Shown one piece after another: positions 8,059-11,020 of a DNA stretch of 11,020 nucleotides (positions within the stretch are counted from its first letter, which is position 1; each line of letters opens with the position of its first letter). The DNA comes from Coemansia sp. RSA 922 (taxonomy: Eukaryota; Kickxellomycota; Kickxellomycetes; Kickxellales; Kickxellaceae). Position numbers and translations under genes: made by a program. Below the pieces are notes generated by a model that was given only the letters and a program-made list of their open reading frames with translations, did no database searches and was not told the DNA's origin. The stretch is from the NCBI GenBank assembly GCA_027577415.1, contig JANBQS010000872.1, forward strand, positions 1 to 11,020, read 5' to 3'.

Positions 8059-8211
8059 CTATAGAAGGGGCGTCTGCCCTTTTCTTTTTCCCAGGCCTAT
8101 TGAACAGCAAATAAAAATATTCTTCCTCCAATGCGAGTACTGTGTTTTCAACTTTATGCTCTTTGCTCTTTTGAAACAACTGTTGGAAAATTCTTTTAAA
8201 AAGCCAAGTTT

Positions 8212-8307
8212 CTTTGTCTCAAAGCTTTTCCCAAGGAAAAATTGAAAGGGCATTTATTTTTTGGCAAGCTTGCAAATTTTGCCTTTGTTAAAAAAAAACC
8301 ACCTCAT
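8212..8307 (-). promoter_or_regulatory. Upstream elements of P2 resembling those of P1
   Basis: Read on the minus strand, TTTGAGACAAAG occurs at 8212-8223; the same 12 bases occur upstream of P1 at 1363-1374. Further up, ATGAGGT at 8301-8307 followed by GG, a T run and AACAAAGGCAAAA looks like a decayed form of the ATGACGT...CTTT...GCAAAAGG module. A run of nine A lies at 8290-8298. The function is inferred from the shared arrangement. Confidence 0.45.
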
Positions 8308-8366
8308 AGCTTGCCAATGGTGTACATAAATAAATATGATGTCCGAATGTGAAGATGCAATAGCTG

Positions 8367-8436
8367 GTATCCATTTCTGAATTACAATTCATTCTTTTTG
8401 TCAAAGAGTATCACGCATAAATTCAGAAACAGATAC
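8367..8436. repeat. Inverted repeat, 17-bp arms, with a nested alternative pair
   Basis: GTATCCATTTCTGAATT (8367-8383) faces AATTCAGAAACAGATAC (8420-8436), matching in 15 of 17 bases with a 36-bp spacer. Inside it, AGAGTATC (8405-8412) pairs perfectly with GATACTCT (8432-8439), which overlaps the right arm, so only one pairing can form at a time. Confidence 0.6.
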
Positions 8437-8494
8437 TCTGGGTTGGTCTTGAAGGCTGCAAAGTGGGGTTGGTAAGGAAGGTGTTTGGGATGGA

Positions 8495-8613
8495 GATGGC
8501 TACAAAGCATTCCTTTGAAAACACATTTATTCACCAGACGCCTCCCACTTTTCCTACAGTTGGGCCAGAAAAGACAGTTGAGACAAAGATGGTTACAAAG
8601 CATTCCCTTAAAG
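8495..8613 (+). repeat. Direct repeat of about 26 bp, 93 bp apart
   Basis: GATGGCTACAAAGCATTCC (start 8495) and GATGGTTACAAAGCATTCC (start 8588) differ at one base, then continue as CTTTGAAAA-like and CTTAAAGAG. TTGAGACAAAG (8578-8588), the motif also seen upstream of P1 and P2, abuts the second copy. This could be two copies of a promoter element or the remnant of a tandem repeat. Confidence 0.55.
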
Positions 8614-8939
8614 AGAAAGGCTTTCTTTTCTGTTTGTACTCAGATTTCTGCTTAGGTTGGACAAACCTGATTGCATGCAGTGGAGTGTCTACTAAGCCAT
8701 TCTATGTATAAAAAAAATGCAAAAGGGTCCACACCATTGTGCTGGCTACCAGAAGAAAATTACAGAGTGGCATGTATGTTTGTCTAGCAATAATATTGTT
8801 ATTTGTACTATGCTCCATCATCTCAATAGAGTATTTATTGAGGGGCTTACATTTACGTTTAAGCTATTTGAGGTCTTGTCTGTAAAGAAGGAAATCAAGT
8901 ACTCAGAATGATTTATATGGAAACAACTAATTCAGATAA

Positions 8940-8994
8940 TATATTGTGCGTTTTGATATCTTACTACTTGCTCTTTGAATCAAAGCACAATATA
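8940..8994. repeat. Perfect 10-bp inverted repeat upstream of P3
   Basis: TATATTGTGC (8940-8949) and GCACAATATA (8985-8994) are exact inverted copies separated by 35 bp, ending about 95 bp before the P3 TATA box. Between them lies CTCTTTGAATCAAAG, which resembles the CTTTGAAGCAAAAAG part of the P1/P4 module but lacks a nearby ATGACGT. Confidence 0.6.
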
Positions 8995-9087
8995 CAATGC
9001 TGCTGACTGCTTTTCGGAAGAAATTTTGGTGCTCAACATTTACTCTCTAACCCATCTTGCCTCAAGAGGAGAAACTACCTTTTTCTG

Positions 9088-9138
9088 CTATATAAACCAA
9101 GCTGCTGCTGCCCCTTTTTTACTTTCAGAACATCTACC
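9088..9138 (+). promoter_or_regulatory. Core promoter of P3 (TATATAAA plus conserved start region)
   Basis: TATATAAA at 9089-9096, about 104 bp before the P3 ATG, is followed by TGCTGCTGCCCCTTT and then TTTC.GAACA.CT.CC. The P4 promoter at 10346-10398 carries the same block with a few changes and a 2-bp insertion. The conserved stretch covers the distance where transcription would start, about 30 bp past the TATA box. Confidence 0.7.
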
Positions 9139-9199
9139 TTATTCACATTCTATATCTAGTACAATTATTGACTAACAACAGCAGCAAAGAGTATACTCA

Positions 9200-9508
9200 A
9201 TGACAATTAAATATATACATCTGGGATTGAATGAGAAATCGAATCTCAATGCTGCTACAGGTAAGGTAATAGATATTAACAATACCCTACATTTTCTCAA
9301 AGGCTTAAGCAAAGCTTATGATGTCAGTAGCGGAACGGAATATCTAATTGTTAGTGATACTGATATGATGACCCTTGAGAAAGCCATTGCTCTGGAGGTT
9401 AATGGTAATGTGTGCGTCATATATGGAAGAAAGAAAGATATAGAAAGGTTTAAGGAGAAGAACGCCATAGCAGTTGACGTTGACCGCTTCTTTTCCAGCC
9501 TGGAATAA
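9200..9508 (+). CDS. Small protein of unknown function (P3), 102 aa
   Basis: Single-exon frame from MTIKYIHLGLNEKSN to DRFFSSLE, stop TAA. It has no signal peptide or membrane segment. Visible order: strand (KYIHLGL, 4-10), short strand (GKVIDI, 21-26), amphipathic helix (LHFLKGLSKAY, about 30-40), strand EYLIVSD (47-53), a helix with ALE, strand NVCVIYG (70-76), and a charged helix (KKDIERFKEKN). From residue 47 to Gly76 it aligns with P4 without a gap, and NVC(V/I)(I/L)YG is nearly identical between them. P1 has the same layout with HFVFFG ending at Gly76. The start is supported by the TATA box and conserved core promoter 104 bp upstream. No known family is recognised. It lies tandem with P4, 954 bp upstream of it. 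Confidence 0.7.
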   Translation: MTIKYIHLGLNEKSNLNAATGKVIDINNTLHFLKGLSKAYDVSSGTEYLIVSDTDMMTLEKAIALEVNGNVCVIYGRKKDIERFKEKNAIAVDVDRFFSSLE

Positions 9509-9542
9509 CTGAATCATAAGTAATATTGCTTAGAACTTTTCT

Positions 9543-9566
9543 TATGACAGATAGCTGTCTGTCATA
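9543..9566. repeat. 24-bp near-perfect palindrome just after P3
   Basis: TATGACAGA and TCTGTCATA form the outer arms around a 6-base centre. Eleven of 12 base pairs match, and the one mismatch would be a G-U pair in RNA. It starts 34 bp past the P3 stop, so it may fold as a 3' UTR hairpin or serve as a dyad protein site. Confidence 0.6.
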
Positions 9567-9807
9567 TATGCCTCCATAGAGTGCACTACCTTATTATGAC
9601 CATGAAAGCATTTCATGAAATAGTAGCTTTCTTTTATAAATTTATCATAAATATAATAAGCTAAGTACATGGTTTGTATTTAATTACGATTATCCAATAG
9701 TTAGGTGTGGCTAGTGTTGATATTAGATAGGCATGCTTAATAACCACCAGCGCACCTAAACAAAATGTCGCAAACACAGAAATTCCTTATAGTTGAAAGA
9801 ACATATC
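9567..9807. other. AT-rich region downstream of P3
   Basis: It probably contains the P3 3' end. It has short symmetric sequences such as TTTCATGAAA (9611-9620) and GAAAGC/GCTTTC flanking 9604-9631, both of a size expected by chance. I see no gene. Confidence 0.35.
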
Positions 9808-10332
9808 ACGTCATAGCTTTGCTTTCAAGGGGTCACAAAGTCTGCAGAGAATCCTACTTACACAATTTTACGGCTTGCCAATATTGAACATAAAGGGGAA
9901 AGATGTTCAAGTTGGCACTTTTTGCACACAAAAACAGCTGATTTTCAAAGTCTCAACAGTGTCTAGAATGACGTAAGTGCTCTTTAAGTGAAAAGGGTGT
10001 TCTTACTGAGGGCCTTTTTTCTCTGCTAGACAAGAAAAAAAGAACACCAATTTTTTCTTTTATTTTGAAACAATAATACGTCATCCCTCAAGTCTTGAAA
10101 GTATTGCGAATGACGTATGTGTTCTTTGAAGCAAAAAGGAGCACAATTTTTGCCGCAATCTCTGAAAAATACGTCATTTTTCAAGTCTCCAATATATTGA
10201 AATGACGTGGGTGTCCTTTATGGCAAAAGGAATGTGGCAGCTGACAACGCTCCTTGATGCTTGGCTAAAAAAGTTGGTAGAGAAATTCTGCATTTACTTT
10301 TGCCCGCCTACCCCTTCCAACAAGAAATGACG
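9808..10332 (+). promoter_or_regulatory. Array of seven CRE/ATF-like sites upstream of P4
   Basis: ACGTCAT (minus-strand ATGACGT) occurs at 9808-9814, 10078-10084 and 10171-10177. ATGACGT occurs at 9968-9974, 10110-10116 and 10202-10208, and ATGACG at 10327-10332, 15 bp before the TATA box. Two inverted pairs have the same spacing: 10078 with 10110, and 10171 with 10202 (32 and 31 bp apart). Each plus-oriented 7-mer site is followed within 2-6 bp by a (T/C)CTTT...GCAAAA.GG-type block. Each is also preceded by a CAAGTCT or CAAAGTCT block. Such clustered sites suggest strong regulated control by a bZIP factor; the factor and signal are unknown. Confidence 0.65.
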
Positions 10333-10345
10333 CTTGCATTTCCTA

Positions 10346-10398
10346 CTATATAAACTTGGTTGCTGCTGCCCCTTTGTTACACTTTCTGAACAACTGCC
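10346..10398 (+). promoter_or_regulatory. Core promoter of P4
   Basis: TATATAAA at 10347-10354 followed by TGCTGCTGCCCCTTT, with the same downstream block as P3. It lies 109 bp before the ATG at 10463. This decides the start: the in-frame ATG at 10334 precedes the TATA box and would not be in the mRNA. Confidence 0.7.
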
Positions 10399-10462
10399 AC
10401 AACCTCTTTTCTCTACCACGTATAGACACTTTACTAACTCAGCTGTGATAATTAATTACCAA

Positions 10463-10834
10463 ATGGGATATTATTGCAACTTTACATTTGATGACGAGTT
10501 TCTTGTATTTCGAAGTGAGCCAATAAAAAAAGAGACAATTGAGGCACAAGTGCAGAACGCAATAATAAATAATAACATTCCTGATAACATCAACAGTTTC
10601 CATGTCCTCACACGGACTGAGTGGACTCCTATTTCTAAATATTTAGGTCCATTTAGTGCTGATAATGTCTGTATACTATATGGAGAGGCTTTCTCCGTAG
10701 CGGAACTGACTGCCGCGGTGAATGAGGAAGGATGTGATAAATATTTTGAACTTGCTATGACGAAAGGACAAGCTGCTTATGAAGATGGTCTGTCAAATTT
10801 TGATAAGGTGTTCAATCGCCACTGCGATAACTGA
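10463..10834 (+). CDS. Small protein of unknown function (P4), 123 aa
   Basis: Single-exon frame from MGYYCNFTFDDEFLVF to VFNRHCDN, stop TGA. It has no signal peptide or membrane segment. Visible order: strand (YYCNFTF, 3-9), strand (about 13-18), helix (KKETIEAQVQNAII, 22-35), strand SFHVLTR (45-51), a loop, strand NVCILYG (68-74), helix (SVAELTAAVNEE), and a C-terminal helical tail. The 23-residue distance between the SFH strand and NVC equals that of P3 (EYL to NVC), which supports descent from one ancestor despite low identity. The start is set by the TATA box at 10347-10354. The leader has TACTAAC and CAG near 10432-10442, but no 5' splice site at workable distance. No known family is recognised. 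Confidence 0.7.
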   Translation: MGYYCNFTFDDEFLVFRSEPIKKETIEAQVQNAIINNNIPDNINSFHVLTRTEWTPISKYLGPFSADNVCILYGEAFSVAELTAAVNEEGCDKYFELAMTKGQAAYEDGLSNFDKVFNRHCDN

Positions 10835-11020
10835 GAGACATTGTGTTTGTAAGTCCTGTCCCACTACAGTTGGGTAACATTTTTATTTTATTTAGAATTT
10901 ATAAAATGGCAGTTGAGATACCAAATTACAAAGAGAGAGGATGCGTATCACATGATTGGTCTGATCTGATCTGGGGGACGATTATCATCATCGCAGATAA
11001 GATTGACGACCAGAAAAATT
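10835..11020. other. Region downstream of P4 with second copy of the TCACATGA element
   Basis: It contains ATCACATGATTG...CTGATCTGATC at 10947-10971, matching the copy upstream of VPS16 in 23 of 25 bases. An open frame starts at the ATG at 10906 (MAVEIPNYKERGC) and runs 38 codons off the window edge. It is too short to call a gene, and a TATAAAA directly abuts its ATG. Confidence 0.4.

Larger units (their letters stand above)
8308..8939. other. Divergent intergenic region between P2 and P3
   Basis: No convincing gene. Short frames exist on both strands over 8382-8911, but they cover a 93-bp-spaced direct repeat and have no promoter or domain. The stretch holds the inverted repeats and direct repeat listed separately, plus low-complexity AT-rich sequence near 8700-8910. 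Confidence 0.4.

Noticed and set aside
8382..8911. Short frames on both strands in the P2-P3 intergenic region
   Set aside because: They cover a direct repeat and low-complexity DNA and lack promoter or domain support. A degenerate mobile-element origin was considered but nothing diagnostic was seen.
9150..9199. Possible 5' UTR introns of P3 and P4 (CTAAC followed by CAG before each ATG)
   Set aside because: P4 has TACTAAC and CAG at 10432-10442, but the only GT starts give introns of about 23 nt or ones beginning at the transcription start. P3 has the same problem.
10906..11020. Open frame of 38 codons running off the right edge
   Set aside because: Too short to judge, and a TATAAAA abuts its ATG, leaving no room for a leader. 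It overlaps the 25-bp repeat, so coding status is undecided.
1..11020. tRNA genes, CRISPR arrays, insertion sequences
   Set aside because: No box A/box B pair with cloverleaf symmetry, no regularly spaced identical repeats and no transposase-like frame were seen on either strand.

Overview
This is nuclear DNA of a eukaryote, most likely a fungus with a compact, intron-poor genome. The VPS16 gene is one uninterrupted 834-codon frame. Genes are 0.2-1.2 kb apart on both strands, several have clear TATA boxes, and one encodes a small secreted beta-sandwich protein of a type common in fungi. An early-diverging lineage such as the Kickxellomycotina is a weak guess from overall style, not something the sequence proves.

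Layout. The left edge (to 389, +) is the C-terminus of a WD40-repeat protein. Converging on it is a 167-residue protein of unknown function (626-1129, -; called P1 here), with a long promoter region to its right. VPS16 (1997-4501, -) follows; it is the core subunit of the HOPS/CORVET tethering complexes. Then come a secreted DNRLRE/CBM96-like protein (5426-5980, +) with a striking inverted GC-box pair before its TATA box, and a Gln/Pro-rich SH3-domain gene (6222-7372, +) whose frame is broken twice. The right third holds three more small unknown proteins: P2 (7603-7959, -), P3 (9200-9508, +) and P4 (10463-10834, +), separated by long intergenic stretches dense in repeated sequence motifs.

The most interesting content is the P1/P3/P4 set, with P2 possibly related. 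These proteins have little residue identity but the same internal spacing: a hydrophobic strand near residue 46, then a strand ending in (Y/F)G at residue 74-76. Their promoters share TATA boxes about 90-115 bp before the ATG. P1 and P4 also share a composite upstream element, ATGACGT followed by CTTTGAAGCAAAAAG. P3 and P4 share a roughly 50-bp core promoter. I read this as a rapidly diverging paralogous family of small, probably cytosolic proteins under common bZIP-type (CRE/ATF-like) control. The function is unknown. The remaining genes look like ordinary housekeeping or secreted genes.
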